Source of the DNA: Hahella sp.
Lineage (GTDB): Bacteria; Pseudomonadota; Gammaproteobacteria; Pseudomonadales; Oleiphilaceae
Assembly (NCBI GenBank): GCA_028280065.1
Contig: JANQMN010000149.1
Coordinates: 45,740 to 109,739, forward strand
Direction: 5' to 3'
Length of the DNA: 64,000 nucleotides
Shown: in pieces, positions 28,328 to 37,749 of the stretch
Layout of the letters: every line of letters begins with the position of its first letter
How positions within the stretch are numbered: position 1 is the first letter of the stretch
Made by a program: the position numbers and the translations under genes
The notes under the pieces: generated by a model
What the model saw: the letters and a program-made list of their open reading frames with translations, nothing else
Databases searched by the model: none
Told to the model about the DNA's origin: nothing

Positions 28328-29569
28328 CTAGCGGAAAAACCGCAACATAAGCTCTTCAACCATGCCCACCACCGATATCAGTAGTCTTTCTTTTATGCTG
28401 AGCCGGGCCAATTGCGCCTGATTCATCGGCACCGACTTATCGCTCAGGTCCAGGAAAAAAACCTGGATCTTGTCCGCGAACGATTCACAATAGCATTCTT
28501 GATTTGCCTCCAAGTTCCATTGGTAGGTCCAGCGGTCCAGATTGAAGGAGCCGACGGAAGTCCAGTTATCACAAAGAAAGACCTTGGCGTGGAGAAAGCT
28601 CTTCTGATACTCGAAAATTTCAACCCCGGCCGCTAGCAACTTGCGATAATGCCGCCGCCCTGCATAGCGTATTGCCGGATGATCCATGTAAGGGCCAGGA
28701 ACGAAAATTCTAACATCGACACCCCGTCGGCTGGCCCGCATCAACAATCTTCGCAAACCCCAGGTAGTGACGAAATAGGGCGAGGTTAGCCATATACGGT
28801 GCTTGGCGCTTCTGACTTGGATGGTGAGCTGACGCACGATATCCTGCTGAACCCATTGCGCGCCATAAGCGACTCGCCCCGGGCACTTACAGAAGCCCGA
28901 GCGGCCTTCCGAAGCCGGTTTGCGCAAGTTTTCCGGACCGTTAACTCCCTGCACCAGACCCCTTGTGAAGTGCATTAGAGGTTTTAAGGAGCCATTTCGG
29001 CCGCCAGGTTCAGTAGAGCCTTCGTAGACCATCAAGCAGCGGCGTTCACACCAAACATCGAAAAACAGGAGGATCCAATCCGCGACACATGACCCGGATA
29101 CTTCCACGGCAACATCCAACCAAACCGGCTCTCGGTAGTCTGTACGCTGGATAATCCGGTCATAAAATTCATCGCAAACCCCAAAACCACCTACCCAGGC
29201 AGTCTTGCCGTCGACGACCACGAGTTTGCGGTGGTCCCGCATAAAATTGGCTGTGTATTTGTGCAAGGCGATGGGATTGTAAACAGAGAAATGCAAATGC
29301 GGTGTTGTCCGGGCATCCTGGCTGCACTGCTCAACGACCTGCCGGCTGCCGAAGTCATCGAAAATGACATACACGGACACGCCACGTTGAGCTGCAAGCA
29401 ACAGCCTGCTCCAAACCAAGTTAAAGCTTCGGCCCCTTTCGACCAGATACATTTCCACCAGCACGGAAATTCGGGCGTCTTCAATGGCCCTGCTCACAGC
29501 TTGTAAAAAAATGTCGCCGCTAACAAGTAATTGGCATTGATTGCCTGACCTGACAGGATAAGCCTTCAT
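28328..29569 (-). CDS. phospholipase D family protein, cardiolipin synthase-like (ClsB type)
   Basis: 413 residues with two HKD motifs: DHRKLVVVDGK in the first half and LHAKVFLCDN in the second, followed by NLD. No N-terminal membrane segments are seen, which fits ClsB better than ClsA. Such enzymes join phosphatidylglycerol units into cardiolipin at the inner membrane. Its ATG overlaps the stop of the PHP gene (ATGA), so the two are translationally coupled. Confidence 0.87.
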   Translation of the reverse strand: MKAYPVRSGNQCQLLVSGDIFLQAVSRAIEDARISVLVEMYLVERGRSFNLVWSRLLLAAQRGVSVYVIFDDFGSRQVVEQCSQDARTTPHLHFSVYNPIALHKYTANFMRDHRKLVVVDGKTAWVGGFGVCDEFYDRIIQRTDYREPVWLDVAVEVSGSCVADWILLFFDVWCERRCLMVYEGSTEPGGRNGSLKPLMHFTRGLVQGVNGPENLRKPASEGRSGFCKCPGRVAYGAQWVQQDIVRQLTIQVRSAKHRIWLTSPYFVTTWGLRRLLMRASRRGVDVRIFVPGPYMDHPAIRYAGRRHYRKLLAAGVEIFEYQKSFLHAKVFLCDNWTSVGSFNLDRWTYQWNLEANQECYCESFADKIQVFFLDLSDKSVPMNQAQLARLSIKERLLISVVGMVEELMLRFFR

Positions 29570-30417
29570 TGCAAGGAAAATAGTTCCTGCACCGGCGTCA
29601 GCCGTTTGGCAAGATTAGGAAAGTGGCCAAGTTTTGCCCACGGTGTCGCCTTTCCATGGTAATCGCTACCGCCACTTTGCGCCAAGCCTCGGCGCTGCAG
29701 CTCCTCGATCAGCCAACCATATTGCCCGGAATTAACGTTGGGAACGGCCAACTCAACGCCCCTCCCCCCATGGCTGGTAAACTCATCCAGCAAGCGACGC
29801 AGCTTTGTCGCCGTCATGCGGTAATGAAACGGGTGTGCAACAACACTGATACCGGCGCTCGACCGGACTGCAGTCAGCACCTCCTCCAATCCTGGCCAAC
29901 AGAGTTTTACATCCCCCCATTTTCCTGCTCCCAGATAGCGTTTGAAAGCCTCGGCAGCACTGTCGACGATACCTTTATTGATAAATAACTGGGCAAAATG
30001 CGGACGTGCCGGAACCGCATTGCCGGAGAGCTTGCAAGCTTGCGCATAAGCATTCGGCAACTTGAGCTTGTTTTCAGTGCGTTCACCAATAACCTTTGCG
30101 CGCTGCTCACGTCGCTGCCGCTGATAGCGCAACAACTGCTCCATACCACTTGCTTGGGGATCAAAATCAAAGGCCAGGACATGCAGCGTTATACCACTCC
30201 ATACGCAGGATAACTCCACGCCTGAAACCAAGTGAGACGTGGTATTGGTTTGGTTGGCAGCCAAATCCAGATAGCCTGCAATCGTATCATGATCAGTCAA
30301 CGACCAAAGATTGAGCCCGAGATGTTCGGCCAGCTCAGCTAACTGAGCAGGAGATTTGCTTCCATCCGACGCTGTACTATGACAATGAAAATCGAAAGAT
30401 TGTTTGCTAGAGTGCAT
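29566..30417 (-). CDS. yciV: PHP domain phosphoesterase (YciV/RNase AM-like)
   Basis: 283 residues. PHP metal-binding motifs are in order: DFHCHSTASDG, SLTDHDTIAGY, HPFHYR and GSDYHGK. In E. coli YciV (RNase AM, Rnm) is a 3',5'-nucleotide phosphatase and 5'-to-3' exonuclease that trims rRNA 5' ends. Length and motifs match. AAGGA lies directly before the ATG. It is first in a two-gene minus-strand operon and divergent from yciI. Confidence 0.88.
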   Translation of the reverse strand: MHSSKQSFDFHCHSTASDGSKSPAQLAELAEHLGLNLWSLTDHDTIAGYLDLAANQTNTTSHLVSGVELSCVWSGITLHVLAFDFDPQASGMEQLLRYQRQRREQRAKVIGERTENKLKLPNAYAQACKLSGNAVPARPHFAQLFINKGIVDSAAEAFKRYLGAGKWGDVKLCWPGLEEVLTAVRSSAGISVVAHPFHYRMTATKLRRLLDEFTSHGGRGVELAVPNVNSGQYGWLIEELQRRGLAQSGGSDYHGKATPWAKLGHFPNLAKRLTPVQELFSLQ

Positions 30418-30581
30418 TCCTTTTCGCCATTAAGTTCAATGCAGTTAAAAAATACAGTATCATCTCGGCTTCCACAAAGAGATAAGAAAAAGAAAACACG
30501 ATTGGGACCGAGTTCAGGCCAAAAAAACGGGCGCTAATTCTGCCCACAAGTAAACCATCTGTTATCGAATTTGGAAAGTTC

Positions 30582-30881
30582 ATGTTCTACGTAATATATT
30601 CCGAGGATGTAGAAAACAGCCTAGACAAACGTAAGTCGGCAAGATCAGACCACTTAGCGCGTCTGGAGAGTCTTAAAAACGAAGGTCGCCTATTACTTGC
30701 CGGACCGACCCCCGCCATCGATTCGAACGACCCAGGCCCCGTCGGCTTTTCCGGCAGCGTTGTCATTGCTGAGTTCGCCAGTCTGGAGCAGGCAAAAATC
30801 TGGGCTGCCGCCGATCCATATGTTGCGGCCGGTGTTTATCGGCAGGTCACGGTAAAACCATTCAAGAAAGTTTTACCCTAA
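30582..30881 (+). CDS. yciI: YciI family protein
   Basis: 99 residues of the small dimeric YciI fold, with the conserved [22 protein letters not shown] block containing the His-Asp pair thought to be catalytic. Function in cells is not established; related folds act on small chlorinated or carboxylated ring compounds. It lies 42 bases before ygiM. Confidence 0.9.
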   Translation: MFYVIYSEDVENSLDKRKSARSDHLARLESLKNEGRLLLAGPTPAIDSNDPGPVGFSGSVVIAEFASLEQAKIWAAADPYVAAGVYRQVTVKPFKKVLP

Positions 30882-30923
30882 ACCAATTCCAACGAGCTGC
30901 GGTTATCATCAAATAGGAAATCC

Positions 30924-31595
30924 ATGAAACACCCCATTTTAATCTGGTTTGGCATTCTGCTGGCGAGCCTAACCACATCCTTCGTTTTCGCTGAAACCCG
31001 ATACATCGACGATACCTTGTATGCCCCTTTACGCAGTGGCGAGGGGTTGGGTTTCCGCATCGTTCACAAAGGGGTCAGAAGCGGTACGGCCATCGAACTG
31101 TTAGTTACCAATCCGGAATCCGGCTATTCCAAAGTGAGGACCCCTGAGGGTATAGAAGGCTGGCTGCCGACGCGTTTCTTGGTTGCGGAGCCTATCGCCA
31201 AAACCAAGCTTGAACAGTTGCAGGTGCAACACGAGCAGTTACAGGCAAAGTTCACCTCCCTGTCCGAGGAAAGCAATTCCCTGACTTCGACCAACACCTC
31301 CAACGCGAAAAAAATTAATCGATTGGAAGAAGACAATAAAAACTTACTGGCGGAGCTAGCCGACATCAAGCGTATATCGACCAATGCCATTTCCCTCGAC
31401 AAACGCAACAGCGAACTGCGCAGGGAAAATGAAGAGTTGAAAAACGAGTTAGAAGTGTTGAACTCCGAAAACATTCGCCTCAATGATAATAACGAACGTG
31501 ACAAAATGCTGCTTGGCGGCGGATTGGTCGTACTCGGAGTGCTGATAGCGGTCATCGTACCGATGTTTAAACGGGACAAACGTGACACTTGGTAA
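30924..31595 (+). CDS. ygiM: SH3 domain-coiled coil membrane protein (YgiM/TIGR04211 family)
   Basis: 223 residues. Signal peptide about 1-23 (ending VFA-ET), bacterial SH3 domain about 25-90 (YAPLRSGEG, GWLPTRFLV), a long coiled coil about 98-190 and one C-terminal membrane segment about 196-216 with a basic tail. This order is that of YgiM-type proteins, placed in the periplasm and anchored at the C-terminus. Role unknown; SH3b domains often bind peptidoglycan. An AT-rich terminator follows. Confidence 0.88.
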   Translation: MKHPILIWFGILLASLTTSFVFAETRYIDDTLYAPLRSGEGLGFRIVHKGVRSGTAIELLVTNPESGYSKVRTPEGIEGWLPTRFLVAEPIAKTKLEQLQVQHEQLQAKFTSLSEESNSLTSTNTSNAKKINRLEEDNKNLLAELADIKRISTNAISLDKRNSELRRENEELKNELEVLNSENIRLNDNNERDKMLLGGGLVVLGVLIAVIVPMFKRDKRDTW

Positions 31596-31610
31596 TAGAC
31601 TAGCGTTATT

Positions 31611-31635
31611 TTTTGTAAACATTACAAATTTTTTT
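31611..31635 (+). terminator. ygiM terminator
   Basis: TTTGTAA (31612-31618) pairs with TTACAAA (31622-31628) around ACA, followed by seven T. Confidence 0.75.
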
Positions 31636-31771
31636 CGTTCCATATCGCTGTCCTGGGCAGCCATTTTCAGCGTGCAGATATTTTCTACTGGCCGACTGTA
31701 CAGTAGTTAAACCCAGGACCTTGACAGTTTCGAAAGAACAGACTCAACAGATTGATATTTATAGAAAAAAC

Positions 31772-31882
31772 ATGAAAAAGGCGATAAAAAAGGAAGAATC
31801 AGGAAGGACATTTCGCCCTGATGGAAAAGCGCGAAAGCGAGGCGAACTTGGCGATGAATATCGGCGGGAAAGGCTTTCATAA
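31772..31882 (+). CDS. possible 36-residue basic protein
   Basis: ATG 31772 to TAA 31882. The predicted peptide starts MKKAIKKEESGRTFRPDGKA and is about half Lys, Arg, Glu and Asp. The ribosome-binding site is poor (AGAAAAAA), and I know no relative. It may be chance; it is listed because it fills otherwise empty sequence and has a compositional bias unlike random sequence. Confidence 0.25.
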   Translation: MKKAIKKEESGRTFRPDGKARKRGELGDEYRRERLS

Positions 31883-31960
31883 TATCAACATATAGTGCCG
31901 AGAGACAATACCCAACACAAAATATTCTATTTTCACGGACACTTATAACAATTTCAACTT

Positions 31961-31989
31961 TGACAGCCTATTTTTATGCGCGTATAAAA
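31961..31989 (+). promoter_or_regulatory. near-consensus sigma-70 promoter of the PilZ gene
   Basis: TTGACA (31961-31966), 17-base spacer, TATAAA (31984-31989). Start predicted about 31996, giving a leader of about 26 bases with GGTGGG before the ATG. Confidence 0.8.
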
Positions 31990-32021
31990 CGCTGGACACA
32001 ATAAAAATAGGTGGGTTACAA

Positions 32022-32333
32022 ATGAGAATGACGACCATGCGAAATTACGCGGAGAAACGCGATTTTATTAGAATGAAAGTGGATACCGAAATCACCTTGG
32101 TAGACGCGGAAACCGGGCAATCTTTCAAAGGCGTCTGCAGGGATCTCAGCGGCACTGGCATGTCCATCGAAGTGGACCAATACATCAAGGAAAACGGCGA
32201 ATACAACACCTCTCTTCCGTCCAACAATGAGGCTTTTCCCTCGTTCGACACAACGGTAAAAGTGGTACGCTGCACCGACATCGGTAACGAAAAATTTCTA
32301 CTGGGTGTTGAGATTATCAGCGTGAAAAATTAG
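32022..32333 (+). CDS. PilZ domain c-di-GMP receptor
   Basis: 103 residues, a single PilZ domain. The c-di-GMP-binding signature is complete: RDFIR (RxxxR) near residue 14 and DLSGTG (D/NxSxxG) near 43. It should bind c-di-GMP, unlike type IV pilus PilZ itself, which lacks these residues. It has its own strong promoter and terminator, so it is a stand-alone gene. Two GGDEF-EAL proteins are coded 18-30 kb to the left, but no direct link can be shown. Confidence 0.92.
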   Translation: MRMTTMRNYAEKRDFIRMKVDTEITLVDAETGQSFKGVCRDLSGTGMSIEVDQYIKENGEYNTSLPSNNEAFPSFDTTVKVVRCTDIGNEKFLLGVEIISVKN

Positions 32334-32360
32334 CTTTCGTGGCAGAAGGCTAATCTAAAG

Positions 32361-32388
32361 AGGCGCAACTGCGATTGCGCCTTTTTTG
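32361..32388 (+). terminator. PilZ gene terminator
   Basis: AGGCGCA (32361-32367) pairs with TGCGCCT (32376-32382), followed by six T. Confidence 0.85.
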
Positions 32389-32427
32389 TTTGTTTCCACT
32401 ACATTGTCCAGACAGGCGACAACCACT

Positions 32428-32916
32428 CTATTCCGGCATAGTGAGGGCGTCCGGCGATACGATGACACCGTTGTTATCGGCATAGACGTATTGTCCGGGA
32501 ATAAAGGCCACTCCGCCAAAGGTCACAGGAACATTCAAGTCACCCAAGCCTCTTTTATCCGTTTTCATCGGGTGAGTTCCGAGCGCCTGAACGCCTAAAT
32601 CGGTTACACCGATAACATCCACATCGCGAATACATCCATAGATCAGGATACCTTCCCAGCCGTTCTTAGCCGCTCTTTCGGCCAGCATATCGCCCAACAG
32701 CGCGGCGCGCATCGAGCCACCGCCATCGACAACCATCACCTTGCCGGCGCCAGGCTGATCCACTTGCTGTTTGACGACCGAGTTATCCTCAAAACATTTA
32801 ACGGTGACAATCTCCCCACCGAAGGAGTCACGTGCCCCATAATTTCGAAACATGGGAGCAACCACCTGTATTTTTTCTGCATAGGCATCACAAAGATCCG
32901 GCGTAACATATTTCAT
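32428..32916 (-). CDS. rraA: ribonuclease E activity regulator RraA
   Basis: 162 residues, the canonical RraA length. [19 protein letters not shown] and GCIRDVD are family signatures. In E. coli RraA binds the C-terminal region of RNase E and inhibits it. Some family members instead act as 4-hydroxy-4-methyl-2-oxoglutarate aldolase, and the GxxRD motif (GCIRD) they use is also present here, so activity is not settled by sequence. Confidence 0.92.
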   Translation of the reverse strand: MKYVTPDLCDAYAEKIQVVAPMFRNYGARDSFGGEIVTVKCFEDNSVVKQQVDQPGAGKVMVVDGGGSMRAALLGDMLAERAAKNGWEGILIYGCIRDVDVIGVTDLGVQALGTHPMKTDKRGLGDLNVPVTFGGVAFIPGQYVYADNNGVIVSPDALTMPE

Positions 32917-33077
32917 TTTTCTCGACCTGAATTATTTGGTTGGAATTATCGGCAAGGATTTGATACAGAGGGAACGGCAGTCCATGCAATTTGGCTCCTT
33001 GCCAACCTAGTAGCACGAGGAAGAAAAGGTACGCATCAGTGGCCGGATGTTCAAGCACTGATTTTATAGCGTGCGAG

Positions 33078-33746
33078 TTAAATCTCGTCCGATTCCACGA
33101 TCAGACGAGAAACGGTGCGCGAACCATCTACGACAGCATGCGCCTGGCTCAACATTGCAGCCGCTACGGCATCCGCCGAAACACCCGCATACTTTCTCAA
33201 GGACCCGCGAAACAGCGGTTTTGCTACTTTCATTAAGCCGATTCCAGCGGCCTCCAGCGGACGACCTTCTTCCCGTTCCCCCAATAACAGCGAAGGGCGC
33301 AGTATGGTAACGAAGGGAATGCAGCTTTTCTGAATAGCCCGCTCCATATCGCCTTTTACCCGATTATAAAAGACGCTGGAACCGGGATTCGCCCCTAAAG
33401 CGGACACCACGATAAAATGTGATGCAGACTTGTTTACCGCCTCTGCCAAATCCTTGGGATAATCCAAGTCCACCCGTTTAAAAGCCTCTTTGGAACCGGC
33501 TTTTTTCATGGTGGTACCGAGGCAACAATACACGTCGTCAATGCCATCGCAGCTGAGCGTTTCACTCAAGCGATTAAAATCCACTTTATTTTGCACCAGC
33601 TTCTCGTGCTCAAACCTAAGCTCGCTGCGCACCAAGGCGACGACTTTGGCATAACCCGGATCTGCCAACAACAGTTTAAGCAGATGGCTGCCGACCAATC
33701 CCGAAGCCCCGGCAATTAAGGCAGATCGCGCAGCCATGATTGTCAT
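33078..33746 (-). CDS. NAD(P)-binding Rossmann oxidoreductase (HTATIP2-like)
   Basis: 222 residues of the atypical/extended short-chain dehydrogenase type with nucleotide motif GASGLVGSHLLKLLL at the N-terminus. YCCLGTTMKKAGSKEAF and the central SALGANPGSSVFYNRVKG-type block match the HTATIP2/TIP30 and YbjT-like group. Substrate unknown. It follows the alpha/beta hydrolase gene by 8 bases, so the two are co-transcribed. Confidence 0.85.
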   Translation of the reverse strand: MTIMAARSALIAGASGLVGSHLLKLLLADPGYAKVVALVRSELRFEHEKLVQNKVDFNRLSETLSCDGIDDVYCCLGTTMKKAGSKEAFKRVDLDYPKDLAEAVNKSASHFIVVSALGANPGSSVFYNRVKGDMERAIQKSCIPFVTILRPSLLLGEREEGRPLEAAGIGLMKVAKPLFRGSLRKYAGVSADAVAAAMLSQAHAVVDGSRTVSRLIVESDEI

Positions 33747-33754
33747 TCTCCGGG

Positions 33755-34687
33755 CTAGGCTAAACAGGCGTAATCGAGATCAGGCTGCGCAAGTTTTGCC
33801 AACCATCGCGCAACATCCGGCCAAACATGATTTCTGGCATGCTCTCCGGTCAGCATCTTTCGTTCGGTACCGGTATTGGAGTAGCCGAGGAATGCCTTGT
33901 GATTCGCACCCCACGCTTGATACATCTGGCGCGGAGTGATACCGCTTGAGGCTTCGATTTCCTCGCCATTTAGCATTAAAAGCGGCACGTTCAGCCTGGC
34001 AACCTGTTTTAGGAAAGCCAGTTGCCGGGTTTGCCCCGCCAACCGCGAGACCGGACGAAAGGGATTATGCTCGCCATGTAGCACGCCGTAGGCTTCCGGC
34101 TCAATATCTTTTTCAGATCCTTCCGGGCGAATAAATCCGCGTTTCCGTTCCCGCCAGTTTAGAAATCGGCTCAGCATGGGGGCTCGCCAATCGCCTTTCG
34201 GATCATCCATGCCAAAAGCGACCAATCCAGCCACATCGGTAGTTCGCATCCTCCCCATTGCCAGCGAAGTACTCAATGCCGCGGCAGATAAACCATAGCC
34301 GCACCAAATCGCCGCTCCTTCATGACGCGTTAACAAATAGTCCTGAATTGCCGGCAGGTCATAATTGATGTAATCCAGCAGGGAGTTTTCCTGATAACGC
34401 TGGTTTTCCGGGGAAAGTCCGTGACCACGCATTTCAGGCATCCATACATCGTAACCCTGTTCAACCAAATACGGAGCAAATCCTTCGCCATCCTGATTAA
34501 ACCAGATTGACCGGTTAGAAAACTGGCCGTGAATAAGCACCACCGGCACACCAGATTGACCTGGCTTGGATAGATGGGTAATTGCCAACTGCACGGTGCC
34601 GTCCGCACTGTTCCCCGGAGTGATCAGAAATACATCCTCCACCAGGCCATTGGCAAGGATATCTGCCGATAACAATTGTTCTTTCAT
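33755..34687 (-). CDS. alpha/beta hydrolase with variant nucleophile elbow
   Basis: 310 residues. Oxyanion-hole block VVLIHGQFSNRSIW and cap-region WMPEMRGHGLSPEN resemble lysophospholipase or PHA-depolymerase-like hydrolases. The elbow reads GYGLSAA, so the Ser is framed G-x-S-x-A instead of GxSxG. A His in ARNHVWPDVARWL near the C-terminus fits the triad. First gene of a two-gene operon with the oxidoreductase. Substrate unknown. Confidence 0.83.
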   Translation of the reverse strand: MKEQLLSADILANGLVEDVFLITPGNSADGTVQLAITHLSKPGQSGVPVVLIHGQFSNRSIWFNQDGEGFAPYLVEQGYDVWMPEMRGHGLSPENQRYQENSLLDYINYDLPAIQDYLLTRHEGAAIWCGYGLSAAALSTSLAMGRMRTTDVAGLVAFGMDDPKGDWRAPMLSRFLNWRERKRGFIRPEGSEKDIEPEAYGVLHGEHNPFRPVSRLAGQTRQLAFLKQVARLNVPLLMLNGEEIEASSGITPRQMYQAWGANHKAFLGYSNTGTERKMLTGEHARNHVWPDVARWLAKLAQPDLDYACLA

Positions 34688-34838
34688 ACTCGTAACCCGA
34701 CTGTATCTATGGCCTTAACGCCAAAAACCAAGAAACGTTGGCTCAACAGTTATTATTATTGGGAAGGCCGTACTGCCAGCCGCTTATACAACTAGAAAAC
34801 ACTAATTAACACAAAAAGATGGGGGTATTTTTTAATTC

Positions 34839-34856
34839 AAAAACTAGATAGTTTTT
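34839..34856. repeat. AT-rich inverted repeat
   Basis: AAAAACT and AGTTTTT arms with a 4-base spacer, in an AT-rich segment (about 34790-34920) upstream of the hydrolase gene. It could be an operator or simply part of a curved AT tract. Confidence 0.4.
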
Positions 34857-34910
34857 ATAAGTATTTAAAACTAATAACAATTAGTCAACATCAAAATATA
34901 GAAAAAAATA

Positions 34911-34936
34911 AAAAAACCGGCTGACGCCGGTTTTTT
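34911..34936 (-). terminator. ppsA terminator, bidirectional
   Basis: AAAAAACCGGC (34911-34921) and GCCGGTTTTTT (34926-34936) form an 11-pair stem with a 4-base loop and T runs on both strands. Confidence 0.88.
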
Positions 34937-34953
34937 AAAACATTGGGAGGATG

Positions 34954-37326
34954 CTAGGGCACTTGCTTTTCAGCCAGGAAAAACCAAGTATCCAGGACCG
35001 AATCCGGATTCAGGGAAACGCTGTCGATTCCTTGCTCCATCAACCACTTGGCAAAGTCAGGATGATCCGAAGGACCTTGACCGCAGATGCCGATATATTT
35101 TCCGGCAGCGCGGCAAGCCTGAATCGCTTTGGACAAAAGCGCCAGGACTGCGTCATTTCGCTCGTCAAACAGATGCGCCACTATGCCCGAATCCCGATCC
35201 AGACCAAGAGTCAACTGAGTAAGGTCGTTAGAACCGATGGAAAATCCGTCAAAATACTCAAGGAACTGTTCAGCAAGCAGCGCATTCGACGGGATTTCAC
35301 ACATCATGATGACTCTAAGGTCATTTTCGCCACGCTTGAGTCCATTTTGCTCCAGTAGCTCGACGACTTGACGCCCTTCGCCGACCGTGCGCACAAAGGG
35401 AATCATCAGTTCCACATTGGTGAAGCCCATTTCGTTACGGACTTTCTTCATCGCCCGGCATTCAAGCTCGAAACAGTCCCGGAACGAATCCGATATATAG
35501 CGAGAAGCGCCACGGAAACCAATCATCGGATTTTCTTCCTCAGGCTCATATATCGAACCGCCGATCAAATTGGCATATTCGTTGGACTTAAAGTCCGACA
35601 TGCGAACAATGACCCGCTTCGGATAGAAGGAGGCCGCAAGTGTGGCGATACCCTCCACCAACTTATCGACGTAAAAATCAACCGGTCCCGAATAGCCGGA
35701 AATACGCTTGTCGACAACCTGTTTCACATCCCGTGGCAAACTCTCGTAATTCAGCAAGGCTTTGGGGTGCACACCAATCATACGGTTGATAATGAATTCC
35801 AGGCGCGCCAGCCCGACACCTTCATTCGGCAGGGCTTGAAAGTCGAACGCCCGGTCCGGGTTACCGACGTTCATCATGATTTTGAATGGCAGCGGCGGCA
35901 TGGAATCGACACTGTTTTCCCGCAATTCGAAATCCAGCAGGCCTTCATAAATCAGCCCGGTATCACCCTCGGCACAAGAAACGGTAACTTCCTGTTGATC
36001 CTTTAATGTCGTTGTCGCATTACCGCAGCCGACGACAGCAGGAATGCCCAGCTCCCTGGCAATAATCGCCGCATGACAGGTGCGCCCGCCGCGATTTGTT
36101 ACGATCGCCGAGGCGCGTTTCATCACCGGCTCCCAATCAGGATCGGTCATATCCGCCACTAATACGTCGCCATGCTGCACCTTGTCCATTTCGGCAATAC
36201 TATGCACGACACGGGCGCTTCCTCGGCCGATTTTCTGCCCTATGCTGCGACCTTCGCAGATAACCTTGCCGGACTCCTTTAACAGATAGCGTTCCATGAC
36301 CGCCGCGGATGCCCGGCTTTTCACTGTTTCCGGACGCGCCTGGACAATATACAATTGGCCGTCGTCCCCGTCTTTCGCCCATTCGATATCCATCGGGCGT
36401 TTATAATGTTCTTCGATGACCATCGCCTGACGGCAAAGCTCATGCACCTCCTCGTCGGTTATGGAAAACGTAAAGCGGTCTTCTGTGTCCACATCGACGG
36501 TTTGCACTGATTTTCCTGCCGCCGCCGCCTCGCCGTAGATCATCTTTATGGCTTTGCTGCCCAAATTGCGCCTCAAGATAGCCGGGCGTTCGGCACGGAA
36601 CGTCGGTTTATGCACGTAGAACTCATCGGGATTTACCGCGCCTTGCACCACCGTTTCACCAAGTCCGTATGACGATGTAATGAACACCACATCCTGGAAT
36701 CCGGACTCGGTATCCAGCGTAAACATGACGCCGCTGCTGGCCTTGTCGCTACGAATCATTCGCTGTATGCCGGCAGACAGCGCCACCTTACTATGCTCAA
36801 ATCCGTGGTGGCTGCGATAGGATATCGCCCGGTCATTAAAGAGCGAGGAAAACACCTCGTGAATGGCGTATTTGACGTTATCCAGCCCGATAATATTGAG
36901 GTAGGTTTCCTGTTGCCCGGCGAAGGATGCATCAGGCAAATCTTCCGCGGTTGCCGATGAACGCACCGCCACGGCGCGGTCCGGATCGCCATCCTGAAGC
37001 CGGCTATAGGCTTGTTCTATCGCCGCGTTTAGTTTTTCCGGAAAAGGCGTATCAAGAATCCATTGACGAATCTTTGCGCCGGTCTCGGCAAGCGCGACCA
37101 CATCGCTGACATCCAAAGTTTCTAAGACATCATGGATTCGCTGATCCAGGCCATCCGTTTTCAAAAACTCTCGATAGGCAAAAGCAGTGGTGGCGAAACC
37201 TGTTGGTACTGTTACCCCCATGTCCGCCAAGTTGCTGATCATCTCACCAAGAGAGGCATTTTTACCGCCTACTCTTTCCACATCCCCCATACCGAGGTCT
37301 TCAAATAAGCAGATGTAGTCTTCCAA
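34954..37326 (-). CDS. ppsA: phosphoenolpyruvate synthase
   Basis: 790 residues from a TTG at 37326, with GGGAG 7 bases upstream; the ATG at 37368 has no ribosome-binding site and would add 14 residues absent from known enzymes (E. coli PpsA is 792). Makes PEP from pyruvate and ATP with AMP and phosphate. N-terminal ATP-grasp part starts [19 protein letters not shown]; the phospho-accepting His is in [14 protein letters not shown]; the C-terminal domain has the Cys in [12 protein letters not shown]. The regulator gene ppsR is divergent 423 bases away. It is the gluconeogenic entry point. Confidence 0.96.
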   Translation of the reverse strand: MEDYICLFEDLGMGDVERVGGKNASLGEMISNLADMGVTVPTGFATTAFAYREFLKTDGLDQRIHDVLETLDVSDVVALAETGAKIRQWILDTPFPEKLNAAIEQAYSRLQDGDPDRAVAVRSSATAEDLPDASFAGQQETYLNIIGLDNVKYAIHEVFSSLFNDRAISYRSHHGFEHSKVALSAGIQRMIRSDKASSGVMFTLDTESGFQDVVFITSSYGLGETVVQGAVNPDEFYVHKPTFRAERPAILRRNLGSKAIKMIYGEAAAAGKSVQTVDVDTEDRFTFSITDEEVHELCRQAMVIEEHYKRPMDIEWAKDGDDGQLYIVQARPETVKSRASAAVMERYLLKESGKVICEGRSIGQKIGRGSARVVHSIAEMDKVQHGDVLVADMTDPDWEPVMKRASAIVTNRGGRTCHAAIIARELGIPAVVGCGNATTTLKDQQEVTVSCAEGDTGLIYEGLLDFELRENSVDSMPPLPFKIMMNVGNPDRAFDFQALPNEGVGLARLEFIINRMIGVHPKALLNYESLPRDVKQVVDKRISGYSGPVDFYVDKLVEGIATLAASFYPKRVIVRMSDFKSNEYANLIGGSIYEPEEENPMIGFRGASRYISDSFRDCFELECRAMKKVRNEMGFTNVELMIPFVRTVGEGRQVVELLEQNGLKRGENDLRVIMMCEIPSNALLAEQFLEYFDGFSIGSNDLTQLTLGLDRDSGIVAHLFDERNDAVLALLSKAIQACRAAGKYIGICGQGPSDHPDFAKWLMEQGIDSVSLNPDSVLDTWFFLAEKQVP

Positions 37327-37749
37327 AACGAATCTCCCATCTATCTCAGCGACGCCCTTGAAATGCATACGAAAAATGGCGATTGCGAGGCGGCATCGAA
37401 TGTCCCGCGCAACCAGACTGGAAACAGAATTCTGATTGTTATGTTCCTAATCTTCCAGGGTAAATGCGGAATTTAGCGAGCCGGCAGTTTGTCACGAATC
37501 CTGCGTCTTTCAACCGGGTCTCTACCACCCTGCCGGTTCACTTCCACTTTTCGCGATGTTTTACAACTTTAACAGGCTTGTTGTATCGCTGACTACTCAT
37601 AAGGTGAATTGTAAAAAAATTACTTTTCGCGATTGAAAAAGAAAAAATACTACAAGTTTGCGATATCCCGCTAGTTGCCGTTAAGCTTGTTGGGAAGTGC
37701 GCATCAATGGCTGCACAGCCCGCCATCACAAGAACAACAGGAACAGGCT
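37327..37749. other. ppsA-ppsR divergent control region
   Basis: 423 bases without a convincing gene. It carries a 12-base direct repeat and AT-rich sequence just before ppsR. I found no strong promoter pair on either strand. Confidence 0.5.
37546..37633 (+). repeat. 12-base direct repeat in the ppsA-ppsR control region
   Basis: ACTTTTCGCGAT occurs at 37546-37557 and again at 37622-37633, 76 bases apart start to start. The second copy extends to an imperfect palindrome TTTTCGCGATTGAAAA. It may be a pair of regulator sites shared by the two divergent genes. Confidence 0.5.

Larger units (their letters stand above)
31636..32021. other. ygiM-pilZ intergenic region
   Basis: It holds a 10-base perfect palindrome ACTGTACAGT at 31695-31704, a possible small frame at 31772-31882 and the PilZ gene promoter at 31961-31989. 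The rest is AT-rich with nothing else recognised. Confidence 0.5.

Noticed and set aside
31695..31704. LexA box
   Set aside because: The palindrome ACTGTACAGT contains CTGT and ACAG but without the 8-base spacing of the gammaproteobacterial LexA site.
37538..37729. 63-codon minus-strand frame in the ppsA-ppsR gap
   Set aside because: No ribosome-binding site, overlaps the ppsR start region antisense, and no protein-like pattern.
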